Shown one piece after another: positions 12,401 through 24,583 of a stretch of 64,000 nt of DNA. Source of the DNA: Phascolomyces articulosus (lineage: Eukaryota > Mucoromycota > Mucoromycetes > Mucorales > Lichtheimiaceae); the NCBI GenBank assembly GCA_025677815.1, contig JAIXMP010000013.1, positions 744,001 through 808,000 on the forward strand. The letters run 5' to 3'. Both the position numbers and the translations under genes were made by a program. Below the pieces are notes generated by a model. It was not told where the DNA came from. It made no database searches and saw nothing but the letters and a program-made list of their open reading frames with translations. Position 1 is the stretch's first letter. Each line of letters begins with the position of its first letter.

Positions 12401-13010
12401 ATTTCTTGGGTGATATAATAATAATAACAAAAGAGAGAGAACCCTGGGTATGACAATTTTTAGAATGACCGCTCCATTGGGTTACGTCCAAAAAAGATCC
12501 GCTTTTTTTTTGTGTTGCAATGAATGAATCATAATATCCATAATTGATCATTGAAGAATACGGAGAATGAATTAAAAAAGTCTCATGATGATTCGTTTTG
12601 TTGTGTATGTGGTGATGTTGTTATTTGTTGTTGTTTTTTTTTGTTATATGAATAAAAATAATTATAAATCAATCAATCAAATCAATCAAAATTTTTATAC
12701 AAGAAACAAGAGAATTTTTTCAATTTTTAATTTTTGAAATTATTTACACAAAATATTTTTTTTGAAATCAAAGGTGTGTGTGTGTGTGGATTGGGAGAGA
12801 ATATAGAAAATTTGTCAACCAGAAGGATAGACAAGAGATGGGTTATATATTTTTAAAAAAGAAAAGAAAGAGAAAGAAAAGATATATATAAAAAAAAAGA
12901 AAGAGATTATTATAATTTTTTTTTTCTTTTTTTCTTTTTTGAAAAAAAAAAGAGAGACTACAAGTTGTTTTGTGAAAATATATAAAAAGAAGTGTGTGTG
13001 TGCGTTTTTT
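12401..13010. other. spacer between CBP4-like and homeodomain genes
   Basis: AT-rich and purine-rich sequence with a GT run near 12775-12790 and long A/T tracts. It should hold the promoter of the CBP4-like gene and the 3' end of the homeodomain gene. The ORF 13168-12815 is low complexity and rejected. Confidence 0.5.
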
Positions 13011-14113
13011 TTAAAGCCAAGGTCTCCAGCTTTTTTGGGTATGTTGATGTTGTTGTTCTTGTTGAGGATGAGCCTCTTCTTCCATAGTAGTATTATTAGT
13101 ACGTCGTCGTTTCTTTGCTGCTGCTGCTTGTTCTGCTTCTTCTTGTTCTTGATCACATCGTTGAACATAATCAGCAGCCATAGCTAAAATTTCCAATGGT
13201 GCCATATCAGGTGATAAAGTAGGATAAGGGGAAGTAGGTGTAGAAGAGGAAGAAGAAGAAGTACTTGAAAATGAATCTTCATGATAAGAAAGATTGGGTG
13301 CTGGTAATTCTTGATCATTGTTGTAACGACGTTTATTATTAGTTGCGTAAAAAGAAGAAGCATCTTGTTGATGATGAGGAAAAGTAGAACAAGTAGGTGA
13401 TGTACTTGTTGAAGAAGTATTGTTATAGATAAGCACGGGATGTTGTTGTTGAGGATCTACTTCTGGCCAACGTGGAATAGGTTGATGTTGTTGTTGTTGC
13501 TTTTGTAACAAGAGTTGTTGATTCCTTTGTTCTTGAACACGAACACGATTAAACTTGGCTCTACGATTTTGGAACCATACCTTTCAATACATAGGATGAG
13601 TTAGATTGTTGATTGTTACATGCAGATTTGGATCACATGATGCCCCATATGGTAATCCGATACATATATATATAAAAAGTTTTTTTTTTATTATTATTTA
13701 CCTGTACTTCTCGGTTTGTCATATTCAATTTAAGAGCTAATTTTTCACGTAATTCATAATTGGGAGTATCTGTTTGTTCAAATAATTCAGAAAGTGCTTG
13801 AAATTGTTCTTGTGAAATACGTTTTCGTTTTGGCTTTGCCGGGGCTAATAAATTATAATAATAAATTATTATAATAATTAATAACATTCTTCTTCTTTAA
13901 AAGAGGCGGGTTATCTTCTTTTTTTACCCCTCTTTTTTTTTATAATTATATTCCTACTTCTCCTTCTCTCTCTCTCTCTCTCTCTCTCTTTTTCATTTAC
14001 AACAACAAAAACATCATCATCCATTATCCAATCTATTTATCTATCTATCTTTTCACTCCTTATTATTATTTATTACCTTCATGAGATTTAATACGTAAAC
14101 TTTGTCTTTGATG

Positions 14114-14148
<35 letters not shown>

Positions 14149-14317
14149 GATGGTGATGATGATGATGAGAATGATGATGATTTGATTGTTCATGTTGTTG
14201 AGAAGAGGATGATAATTCTTCGGGGTTCAATAAAGCACAAAGACTTGGAGAAGTATCGTCTTCCGACATATGGCTCGGGAACTTGTTTGTTGATCTTATC
14301 GATTGTGTGGTCGTCAT
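13011..14317 (-). CDS. homeodomain transcription factor
   Basis: Sequence-specific DNA-binding protein, nuclear by family. Three exons (14317-14077, 13844-13702, 13580-13011) join in frame to 317 residues. The homeodomain begins with a basic arm (PKRKRISQEQFQALSELFEQ), continues through NYELREKLALKLNMTNREVQ, and ends with recognition helix VWFQNRRAKFNRVR. The W-F-x-N-x-R core is intact and split by the second intron just before VWFQN. It is a typical (not TALE) homeodomain. Outside it the protein is low complexity: a His/Asn tract (residues about 45-70), Gln runs, and a Ser/Thr/Pro segment. A short ordered stretch, APLEILAMAADYVQRC, and a basic AKKRRR patch follow. Intron 1 carries a (TC)12 tract. 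It is divergent from the histidine kinase gene. Target genes cannot be inferred. Confidence 0.9.
13965..13989. repeat. (TC)n microsatellite in homeodomain gene intron 1
   Basis: About twelve TC units in a row, preceded by shorter pyrimidine runs. It lies inside the 14076-13845 intron and is likely length-variable between strains. Confidence 0.9.
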
Positions 14318-15617
14318 AATTTATAATAATTATTTTAATATGAACTTTTTTTTTCTTTTTCTTTTTTTTAATATATATATTTTTGTGTCAATGTATGTAT
14401 ATATGTAGATGAATGTAAGTGTATAGTTATAAATGTAATATGAATATATTTATATTTATATACGTATATGTATATATGTATATATAAAGAAGAGGAAAAA
14501 TAAGAAAAAGAAGAAGATAGATGAAAGAAGAGTGGAAAAAGGAAGAAGTATGAAAATAAAATAAAGAAAGAGGGAAAAAAGGAAGAAGATCCAAAAAGAG
14601 GAGTGAAAAAAAGTTAATCAAAAAAAAAAGAGTCGGTTAGCTTCCGACATTTTTATGTGTTACAAAAAAAAAGCGCATCGGAATTGATTTCTTGTATATT
14701 GTTTCACACACACTTTTTGTACATATGTACACACTTTATATATATATATATAATACATAGCCCACTTTTTTACTTGTATTGATCTATTCCCTCCCTTCCC
14801 CTTCTTATAAAGAGTTCATATACAAGCAGTTTAGGATAAGAAAGGGTTATATTATAAAGTATTATTCATTCATTCATCAAAGAAGAATCCAATAAAAAGT
14901 AGAAGAACCCCCTTACATAATGTTGTATATTAAGTAGAAAGAGTATATATACAAGTGGCAATCTAATTCAATATAATGTAATCTATTTCAGAGGTTATTA
15001 AATAATATAAAAAATAATAGTTAATTATTATGATGATGATTATTATAAACAATAACAATAACAACAACAACTACAACTACAACTACTATCACTACAATTA
15101 CTACTTATAACAATTGTTTCGCTTTGTGTAATATTCAATTTCATTGGCTGTTGATTGGACAACTTAAATAATGTTTAGTCTCACACAAATTTTTTATTTC
15201 AGTAGAAAGAAAAAAAGAAGAGCCCGGTCACATTCGGTTGGATAATAATTACGATCATGTTGTTGATGATGATTTATTTGACTTTAAATCCGGCCAACAG
15301 TTTAGTAGTTAAATAAAAAAGATATATAAAACTAACCCAACGCCCATTCATTCATAATAATAATAAAAAAAAGGGCGCGCTATTTCTTTTTTAGTGTTTT
15401 TTTTCTTCTTCTTCCCTTTTCACTTTCTTCTTTTTTTTCTTTCTACTTCTATATTTTTGTAACAACACCCCCTTAAAAAAAACCTTTTTTTTTAAGAAGA
15501 AATAGTAACTATCATCTAACCAACCACCAACCTTCCTTTATATATATTTATATATATATATAAAATATACCATACTTTTTTTTGCCTTTTTTTCTTTGTT
15601 AGCCTTTGAGCGGTGTT
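14318..15617. promoter_or_regulatory. shared upstream region between divergent homeodomain and histidine kinase genes
   Basis: 1.3 kb separates the two start codons (14317 on minus, 15618 on plus). It contains A/G-rich sequence near the homeodomain gene, a CAA/ACT trinucleotide run around 15045-15100, and C/T-rich sequence with a TATATAAAATATA stretch (about 15556-15570) before the kinase start. No long ORF is credible. Individual factor sites were not assigned. Confidence 0.5.
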
Positions 15618-18600
15618 ATGAAACGCTCTTCCACTACGGCAGACGACGACAGTAATCATTCATCAAAGAAAATTTGTGCAAGACAAGTGCCCATTCATTC
15701 TCAAACATCTCCTCTTTCATTAGCAACAACAACAACAACAACAACCACTAATATTAATAACAATACAACAACTACGTCTGCTCATTCTTCACCTATTCCT
15801 TCTTCTTCTACTTCTTCCTGTCCTTGTCCTGAACAACAACAACAACAACAACAACAAATAACTGATACAAACAACAACAACGACAATAACAACAACAAGA
15901 ATAAGAATAAAGAAAATATGAGTACAACCGTCCTGGATTATATTCAGGAAATTGTATATAGTCTTGATAAAGGCAGGATTGATCACTGTCTTAGTAACCG
16001 ATTGACATCAGAAACGTTGGATACATTAGATTCAAAAAATGCAGAAATCGCCACTTCTTTGGATACAGCCCTTAAAAATATTGCTCAACGACAGTTACAA
16101 TTAGAAACGGAAAACCTTAGATATCGGATAGCTATACAACAACAACATCAATTGTTAGTTCCTCATCAGCAACTTCAACAACAAAATAACAAACAAGAAG
16201 GTCATGAGGATCAAGAAGAAAATATTCCATTACCAACGCTTAATAATAATATGAACAACAGCAATAACAATATGATGAATAATAATAATACGACTATCCA
16301 TAATAATGCCGTAGTGATGGTAAAGGAACAACAAGGTCATTTGGATCAAACGGAACCACACATGACTTCTGAACATGGAATCCCGACTATTAAGGACACC
16401 TCATTGATTGAAAGAATGCAACAAACCCATTCTATTGTTTCGCTTCCATCAAACCATTGTATTGGTAATTTATATCTTTAATTTTTTTTTCCTCTTGAAG
16501 AGTTGGACAGTTGAAAAAGAATTTTTTTTTCTGCAAAAAAAAAAAGAAAAGAAAAGGTGATGCCGTCGTCATGCATATATATTGAACCCAGGGGAGGGAA
16601 ACTGATACAACAACAACAAAAAAAAAACTATTTTGTTTCATATATCTATTTTGTTCACATAAACTTTAAATTATTATTTATTTATTTATTTAGCCGCTAC
16701 TTCCTCAACGACTGCTACTCCATCTTCCTCCTCCTCTTCGACTTCTTCTCAACAACAACATCATGTATCGACTGCACCACTACCCAATACTAGTACACCT
16801 ATGCCAACACCACCATTTACTGTTCCATCTGGATCATCTGCCTTCCCTGTCTTTTTTGGAAATAATAATGATGCCATGTCTTTTGTTACTTCTGCCGCCG
16901 CTTCTTCTACCAATAATAATAATAATATTGTCTGTCCTGATTGTGTGCTGCAAGCCGTCAAGGTAGCTTCCGCTATCTATGCAGGAGAATTAAATCAACG
17001 TGTTACTTGTAATCATGAACGTTGTTTAGGTACCAACTCATCAACAACACCTTTGGATCCCAATGCCCCTATCAATACTTTGAAAAATGCAATCAATGCC
17101 ATGGCCAGTCATCTGCAAACCATTACCGATGAGGTCATGGTGGTAGCCCATGAAACGGCTGTAAAAGGAAAATTGGGTGTACAAGCTCGTATTGATCAAG
17201 TCAGTGGGGTTTGGCGTGAAGTCGTCGTTGATTTAAATAGTATGACTCGAAATCATTTGGAACAAGTACGTGATATTGCCGATGTCTCAACAGCTATTGC
17301 TCGTGGTGATTTAAGTAAAGCCATGACAGTACCTGTGAAAGGTGAAACGTTGTTATTGAAAAATACATTTAATACCATGGGTAAGGCGTTTTTTTTATTT
17401 TATTTTATTTTTTTTTTCTGTTCATCAAGAACAGCAATCTTGTGGTTCCATTGTTTATGGTGCTAAAATAATGCGGGAGATGAAAAATTTAATATTAAAT
17501 TTTTTTATATTTATATAGTGAATCAGCTTAATACATTTGCCTCTGAAGTGTCACGCGTTGCACACGAGGTCGGAACAGAAGGAAAATTGGGTGTTCAAGC
17601 CAAGGTGGCGGGAGCGGATGGCATTTGGAAAGAACTGACTGATAATGTGAATACAATGGCTGATAACCTGACCAACCAAGTCCGTGATATTGCTCAAGTC
17701 TCAAAATCTGTTGCACGTGGTGATCTTACAAAGAAAGTTACTGTTGAAGTACGTGGCGAAATGTTGGATTTAAAAGATACTATCAATACGATGGTCGATC
17801 AGGTAATAATTTAAACTTTAAATTATGAAAAACCCTATTTCAATAGAAAAAGAAGTGAACTCATTACTAATAACTACTGTATAATATTTATATATAGTTA
17901 TCTACATTTGCTACCGAAGTAACGCGTGTCTCTCTTGAAGTCGGAACAGAAGGTGTTTTGGGTGGACAAGCTGTTGTCAAAGATGTGGCTGGTACATGGA
18001 AAGATCTAACCGATAATGTCAATTTAATGGCGTGCAAGATTACCGATCAAGTACGAGATATTGCCTTGGTGGCAAAAGCAGTCGCTAAAGGTGACTTGTC
18101 TAAAAAAGTGACAGCTAATGCACAAGGTGAAATGCTTGAATTGAAAAATACAATGAATCGAATGGTAAAAATCCCCTTTTTTTTGGGATCATCGACATCA
18201 CACACACATACACTCCTTTATTATTATTTTTTTTAAAAAAAAGTTAGAAAAGAAAACTAACCAGTACAATCTTCATGATTAGGTGGATCAATTAACACTG
18301 TTTTCGGCAGAAGTAAGGCGGGTATCACTAGAAGTCGGTGTGGAAGGCAAGCTAGGCGGCCAAGCCGTTGTTAAAGACGTAGGTGGGGCGTGGAAAGATC
18401 TTACAGATAATGTCAATACCATGGCTGCCAATTTAACGACCCAAGTACGATCGATTGCCGAAGTCACCAAAGCTGTCGCCAAGGGTGATTTATCCAAAAA
18501 GATTGATGTAGAAACACGAGGTGAAATTCTAGATTTGAAAAACACTGTCAATAACATGGTGGATCAATTACGAGTCTTCTCTACCGAGGTCACTCGGGTG

Positions 18601-21600
18601 GCAAAAGAAGTTGGTACCGCTGGTAAATTAGGTGGTCAAGCATTGGTCCCCAATGTCGATGGTACTTGGAAAGATTTAACCGATAATGTCAATACCATGG
18701 CCACTAACTTGACTACCCAAGTACGATCTATTGCTGTGGTCACCAAAGCCGTGGCGAATGGTGATTTATCGAAAAAGATTTGGGTCACCGTCAGTGGTGA
18801 AATTTCGGATCTCAAGGACACAGTCAATAACATGGTGGATCAATTACGTGTGTTTGCATCCGAGGTGACGCGTGTCGCTCGTGAAGTCGGTACCGAGGGT
18901 AAATTAGGGGGTGAAGCGGTTGTTCCTAGTGTCAGTGGCACTTGGAAAGATCTTACGGATAATGTCAATACCATGGCGGCCAATTTAACAACCCAAGTAC
19001 GATCCATTGCTCAAGTCACCAAAGCTGTCGCCAAGGGCGATTTATCCAAGAAAATTGATGTTGAAACTCGTGGTGAAATACTGGACTTGAAGAATACTGT
19101 CAATAACATGGTGGATCAACTCAATGTATTTGCTGATGAAGTCACGCGCGTCGCTAAAGAAGTCGGTACAGATGGTAAATTAGGAGGTCAAGCCATGGTA
19201 CCCAATGTTGATGGTACATGGATGGATTTAACCGATAATGTCAACCAGATGGCCGCTAATCTAACAACCCAAGTCCGATCGATTGCTGAGGTGACCAAAG
19301 CCGTAGCGAATGGTGATTTATCCAAAAAGATTGAAGTCGAAAGTGGTGGTGAAATTTTGGCACTCAAGGATATTGTGAATAACATGGTGGATCAACTTCG
19401 AGTGTTTGCTTCTGAAGTCACGCGTGTTTCCAAAGAAGTCGGTACGGAGGGTAAATTGGGAGGTCAAGCCATGGTCGAAGGTGTTGCTGGCACTTGGCTT
19501 GATTTAACATCCAATGTCAATATCATGGCTGCCAATTTAACCGATCAGGTCCGTTCTATTGCTGAAGTGACCAAAGCCGTGGCTCTAGGCGATTTATCCA
19601 AAAAGATTGAAGTCGAGAGTGGTGGTGAAATACTAGAATTGAAAAATATAGTCAATAATATGGTGGATCAACTCAGGATTTTTGCCTCTGAAGTCACACG
19701 TGTTTCCAAAGAAGTCGGTACCGAGGGTAAACTAGGCGGACAGGCCATGGTCGAAGGTGTCGCTGGTACATGGCACGAACTCACTGACAATGTCAATCAA
19801 ATGGCTGCCAATCTCACCAACCAAGTTCGATCTATTGCTGAAGTGACCAAAGCAGTCGCACACGGTGATTTATCCAAAAAGATTGAAGTAGAAAGTGGTG
19901 GAGAAATCCTGGAATTGAAAAACATCGTGAATAACATGGTGGATCAATTACGGGTGTTTGCCTCTGAAGTCACCCGTGTAGCTAGAGAAGTCGGTACTGA
20001 TGGTAAACTGGGAGGTCAAGCAGTGGTCCAAGGTGTCGCTGGTACTTGGATGGATTTAACTGACAATGTCAATACCATGGCCGCCAATCTGACCAGTCAA
20101 GTCCGATCTATTGCTGAAGTTACCAAAGCTGTCGCCTTGGGCGATTTATCCAAAAAGATTGAAGTTGAAAGTGGTGGTGAAATTTTGGAACTCAAGAATA
20201 TAGTCAATAACATGGTGGATCAACTCAGGATTTTCGCTTCCGAAGTTACCCGTGTATCAAAGGAAGTCGGTACTGAGGGTAAACTGGGTGGTCAAGCGGT
20301 GGTGCAAGGTGTAGCAGGGACATGGAATGAATTGACAGATAACGTCAATATCATGGCTGCCAATTTAACAACGCAAGTACGATCGATTGCTGAAGTGACC
20401 AAAGCTGTCGCAAGTGGTGACTTGTCGAAAAAGATTGAAGTAGAAACGAGAGGTGAAATTTTGGACCTCAAGAATATTGTTAATAATATGGTAGATCAGT
20501 TACGTGTGTTTGCTTCTGAAGTCACGCGTGTAGCAAGAGAAGTCGGTACCGATGGTAAATTGGGAGGCCAAGCGGTCGTGAATGGTGTAGCGGGTACCTG
20601 GATGGACCTGACGGATAATGTCAATACTATGGCGGCGAACTTGACGACCCAAGTACGATCCATTGCTCAAGTGACGAAAGCTGTCGCGAATGGTGATCTA
20701 TCCAAAAAGATTGAAGTAGAAACAAGAGGTGAAATATTGGATCTAAAGAATACAGTGAATAATATGGTGGATCAACTACGTGTATTTGCAGCAGAAGTCA
20801 CCCGAGTCTCCAAAGAAGTCGGTACTGAAGGTAAACTAGGAGGTCAAGCTATGGTGGAAGGTGTAGCAGGTACCTGGCTCGATTTAACGGATAATGTCAA
20901 TACCATGGCGGCGAATTTGACAACCCAAGTCCGTTCTATTGCTCAAGTCACGAAAGCTGTGGCGTTAGGTGATCTTTCGAAAAAGATTGAAGTAGAAACA
21001 AGGGGTGAAATTCTAGAGTTAAAAAACATTGTCAATGACATGGTGGATCAATTACGGATCTTTGCTTCCGAAGTAACACGGGTTTCCAAAGAAGTCGGTA
21101 CCGAGGGTAAATTGGGTGGTCAAGCGGTCGTACAAGGCGTTGCTGGTACTTGGTACGAACTCACGGACAATGTGAACATTATGGCTGCCAATCTTACGAA
21201 TCAAGTACGATCTATTGCTGAAGTCACGAAAGCGGTTGCTCTAGGCGATTTATCTAAAAAAATCGAAGTCGAGAGTGGTGGAGAAATTCTGGAACTCAAG
21301 AATATTGTCAATAACATGGTGGATCAACTCAGGATTTTCGCTTCCGAAGTTACCCGTGTATCAAAGGAAGTCGGTACTGAGGGTAAACTGGGTGGTCAAG
21401 CGGTGGTCCAGGGAGTGGCGGGTACATGGTATGAATTGACTAACAATGTCAATATCATGGCTGCCAATCTGACAAATCAAGTACGATCGATTGCTGAAGT
21501 GACCAAAGCCGTTGCTCTTGGTGATCTGTCGAAAAAGATCGAAGTCGAGAGTGGTGGTGAAATATTGGAATTGAAAAATATTGTCAATAACATGGTGGAT

Positions 21601-24583
21601 CAACTCAGGGTGTTTGCGTCAGAAGTCACGCGTGTGTCGAAAGAAGTCGGTACAGAAGGTCGACTGGGAGGACAAGCGATTGTCCAAGGCGTAGCAGGTA
21701 CATGGAATGAATTGACGGATAATGTCAATATCATGGCTGCCAATCTTACCACACAAGTACGATCGATTGCTGAAGTGACCAAAGCCGTTGCTAATGGTGA
21801 TTTATCGAAGAAGATTCATGTTGAAGCACGTGGTGAAATTTCTGATTTGAAAAATACAGTTAATGATATGGTGGATCAACTTTCTGTCTTTTCAACTGAA
21901 GTCACACGTGTTGCTCGTGAAGTCGGTACCGAAGGTAAATTGGGTGGTCAAGCGATTGTTCAAGGTGTCGCTGGTACTTGGAAGGATTTGACAGATAATG
22001 TCAATATGATGGCCGGTAATTTGACAACGCAAGTGCGATCCATTGCTACGGTCACTACGGCTGTGGCCAAGGGTGATTTATCACGTAAGATTGTTGTAGA
22101 GGTCCAAGGTGAAATTCTAGAACTCAAGTAAGTATTTATTTTGTGATTGAATTATACAAGTGTGGGTTGATAAGAGTAGATAATCTTATCCAGATTCCTC
22201 TATTTCAGGGACACGGTCAATTCCATGGTGGATCAGTTACGTGTATTCGCAGCTGAAGTCACTCGTGTGGCTAGAGAAGTCGGTACTGAGGGTAAATTAG
22301 GTGGACAAGCTACAATTATCGGTGTCGACGGCACTTGGAAAGATTTAACCGACAATGTCAACTTGATGGCCAGTAATCTGACGGATCAATTACGTGCAAT
22401 TGCAGCCGTCTGTAAAGCTGTAGCTCAAGGTGATCTCTCCAAAAAGATTGAAGTTGAAGTCCATGGGGAAATTGCCGAATTGAAAAATACTATTAATACC
22501 ATGGTTGATCAACTCAACTCATTTGCCTCTGAAGTCACTCGCGTTGCTCGCGAAGTCGGTACTGAAGGTAAATTGGGTGTCCAAGCCGAAGTTGAAGATG
22601 TCGAAGGTGTCTGGCGTGAAATCACCAGCAATGTCAATACCATGGCTTCCAATTTAACAACCCAAGTACGTGCCTTTGCCCAAATCTCTGCCTCTGCCAC
22701 CGAAAATGACTTTTCTCGGTTAATTACCGTCGAAGCTTCTGGTGAAATGGATTCTTTAAAGACCAAGATCAATCAAATGGTCGCCTCTTTACGGGATGCC
22801 ATTCAAAAGAATCGATTAGCCAAAGAAGCTGCCGAACTAGCCAATCGTTCCAAGAGTGAATTCTTGGCCAACATGAGTCACGAAATTCGTACCCCCATGA
22901 ATGGTATTATTGGCATGACCTCATTGACCTTGGAAACCGAACTATCTCGTCAACAACGTGAAAACTTGATGATTGTTTCCAGTTTGGCCAATAGTTTATT
23001 GACCATCATTGATGATATTTTGGATATTTCCAAAATCGAAGCCGGTCGTATGACCATTGAATCCATTCCTTTCTCTTTGCGTTCAGCTATCTTTAGTGTT
23101 CTCAAGACATTGGCGGTCAAGGCCAATCAAAAGAAATTGGATTTGATTTATAATGTGGATAATTCAATTCCGGATCAATTGGTCGGTGATCCCTTACGTT
23201 TGCGTCAAGTCATTACTAACTTGATTGGCAATGCTGTAAAGTTCACTAATCATGGCGAGGTCGTGTTACATACCCGGGCCATTGAAATGCAAGGCGATCA
23301 TGTCAAGGTGGAATTCTGTGTTAGTGATACAGGCATTGGTATTCCATCGGATAAATTAGATGTCATCTTTGATACTTTTGCACAAGCAGATGGTGGTACA
23401 ACGTAAATTCGGATTTGCATGAATTTTTTTTTGGGGGGAGATATTGGTTGGGGGAGAGGAAGCATGAACATCATTTTAACATATATATGTATATATAGAC
23501 GTAAATATGGTGGTACTGGTTTAGGTTTATCTATTTCCAAAGCCTTTGTCCAATTAATGGGTGGCACTTTATGGGTCGAATCCATGTATGGCCGAGGATC
23601 CCAATTTTACTTTACCGTCAACTTGCGACAATACAATATGGGCGAAAAAGAAATCCGTGAAAAACTCACTCGATTCCAAGGTCGTCGTGTTCTTTTCCTG
23701 GAAACCGCCGAAGGCGATCAAACCAACAATTTGATGAGTCAAATCAGTGAGTTAGGACTTCGTCCTTTCAAGGTAACAAGTATTGCCGAAGCCACGAATA
23801 CCGCCAACACCAACAACACACGCAACGACCACGCTCCACTTTTTGATACATTAATTGTCGACAAAATGTCGCATGCAGAACGCATTCGAGAAATCGTCCA
23901 TTTACGATTTACTCCCATTGTGTTGATTACACCGGACATTCATCCACTCAACATGAAACTATGTATTGATTTAGGTATTACCAGTTGTATCAATTCCCCC
24001 GTCAGTCAATTGGATTTGGCCCATGCGCTTTTACCTGCCTTGGAAAACCATGTCGCTTTACCCAGTGATGCCGCCAAATCCGCTTCCTTGGAAATTTTGT
24101 TGGCAGAAGATAATATTGTCAATCAGAAATTGGCAGTCCGTATTTTAGAAAAGTTTGGTCATCATGTCAAGATTGTTTCCAATGGTCAATTGGCTGTTCA
24201 AGCGTTCCAATCGCAAGCATTTGATTTGATCTTGATGGATGTTCAAATGCCGGTCATGGGTGGATTTGAAGCAACGCAAAAGATTCGTGATATTGAAAAG
24301 GCCTCTGGTACAGATGCTCATATTCCCATTATTGCATTAACGGCCCATGCTATGATTGGTGATCGGGAGAAATGTTTAAATGCAGGAATGGTAAGGATAG
24401 AAAAAAGTTCTTTTTTTTAAGATACAACTGTTGCTTGTGTTTGAATCTTGGACTCTTATCTTGATGTGTCTTCTTACTCATATTTGTTTTATGTATTTCT
24501 TTTAGGATGAGTATGTTACAAAACCATTAAGATTCCCAGAATTAATATCAGCGATCAAGAAGTTTGCTCCTCGATCACAATAA
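15618..24583 (+). CDS. group III (Nik1/Os-1 type) hybrid histidine kinase with 19 tandem HAMP-type units
   Basis: Cytosolic osmosensing/stress kinase family that feeds the Hog1 pathway and is the target of phenylpyrrole and dicarboximide action in fungi. Eight exons (15618-16464, 16694-17380, 17519-17802, 17898-18164, 18283-22127, 22209-23402, 23499-24390, 24506-24583) join in frame to 2697 residues. The N-terminal 390 residues are Asn/Gln/Ser-rich with a CPDC...CNHERC cysteine pair set. Nineteen 92-residue units follow, each marked by a conserved Trp (W456 to W2112) in G-T-W-x-D/E-L-T-D-N-V-N. HisKA carries [14 protein letters not shown] (phospho-His near 2201). The HATPase has [16 protein letters not shown] and [10 protein letters not shown]. 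The receiver has [21 protein letters not shown] (phospho-Asp near 2622) and VTKPL. No transmembrane segment is seen. The in-frame TTG at 15606 was rejected as start in favour of ATG 15618. Known group III kinases carry about five to seven such units, so this one is unusually long. Confidence 0.95.
20203..20303 (+). repeat. 101-bp segment identical to 21307-21407
   Basis: Reading the two stretches side by side shows 101 identical bases, flanked on both sides by a mismatch. The offset is 1104 bp, exactly four 276-bp units. Identity at synonymous positions over this length implies recent duplication or gene conversion within the array. Confidence 0.9.
21307..21407 (+). repeat. second copy of the 101-bp identical segment
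   Basis: Partner of 20203-20303, in the later block of HAMP units of the same exon. Confidence 0.9.

Larger units (their letters stand above)
17060..22790 (+). repeat. 19 x 276-bp coding tandem repeat (92-residue HAMP-type units)
   Basis: Approximate limits of the repeat array in the histidine kinase. One unit lies in exon 2, one each in exons 3 and 4, fourteen in the 3.8-kb exon 5 and two in exon 6. The conserved Trp codon recurs at exactly 92-codon spacing from codon 456 to codon 2112 after splicing, so no unit has gained or lost a residue. Outer units are more divergent. Inner units in exon 5 are very similar at DNA level. Confidence 0.93.

Noticed and set aside
12815..13168. 117-codon minus-strand ORF
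   Set aside because: Lys/Ile/Phe low-complexity translation overlapping the end of the homeodomain gene in another frame; no protein features.
17060..22790. possible satellite, mobile or CRISPR-like array from the 276-bp periodicity
   Set aside because: The repeats are in-frame coding units of the histidine kinase with conserved HAMP-type residues, not a noncoding array.
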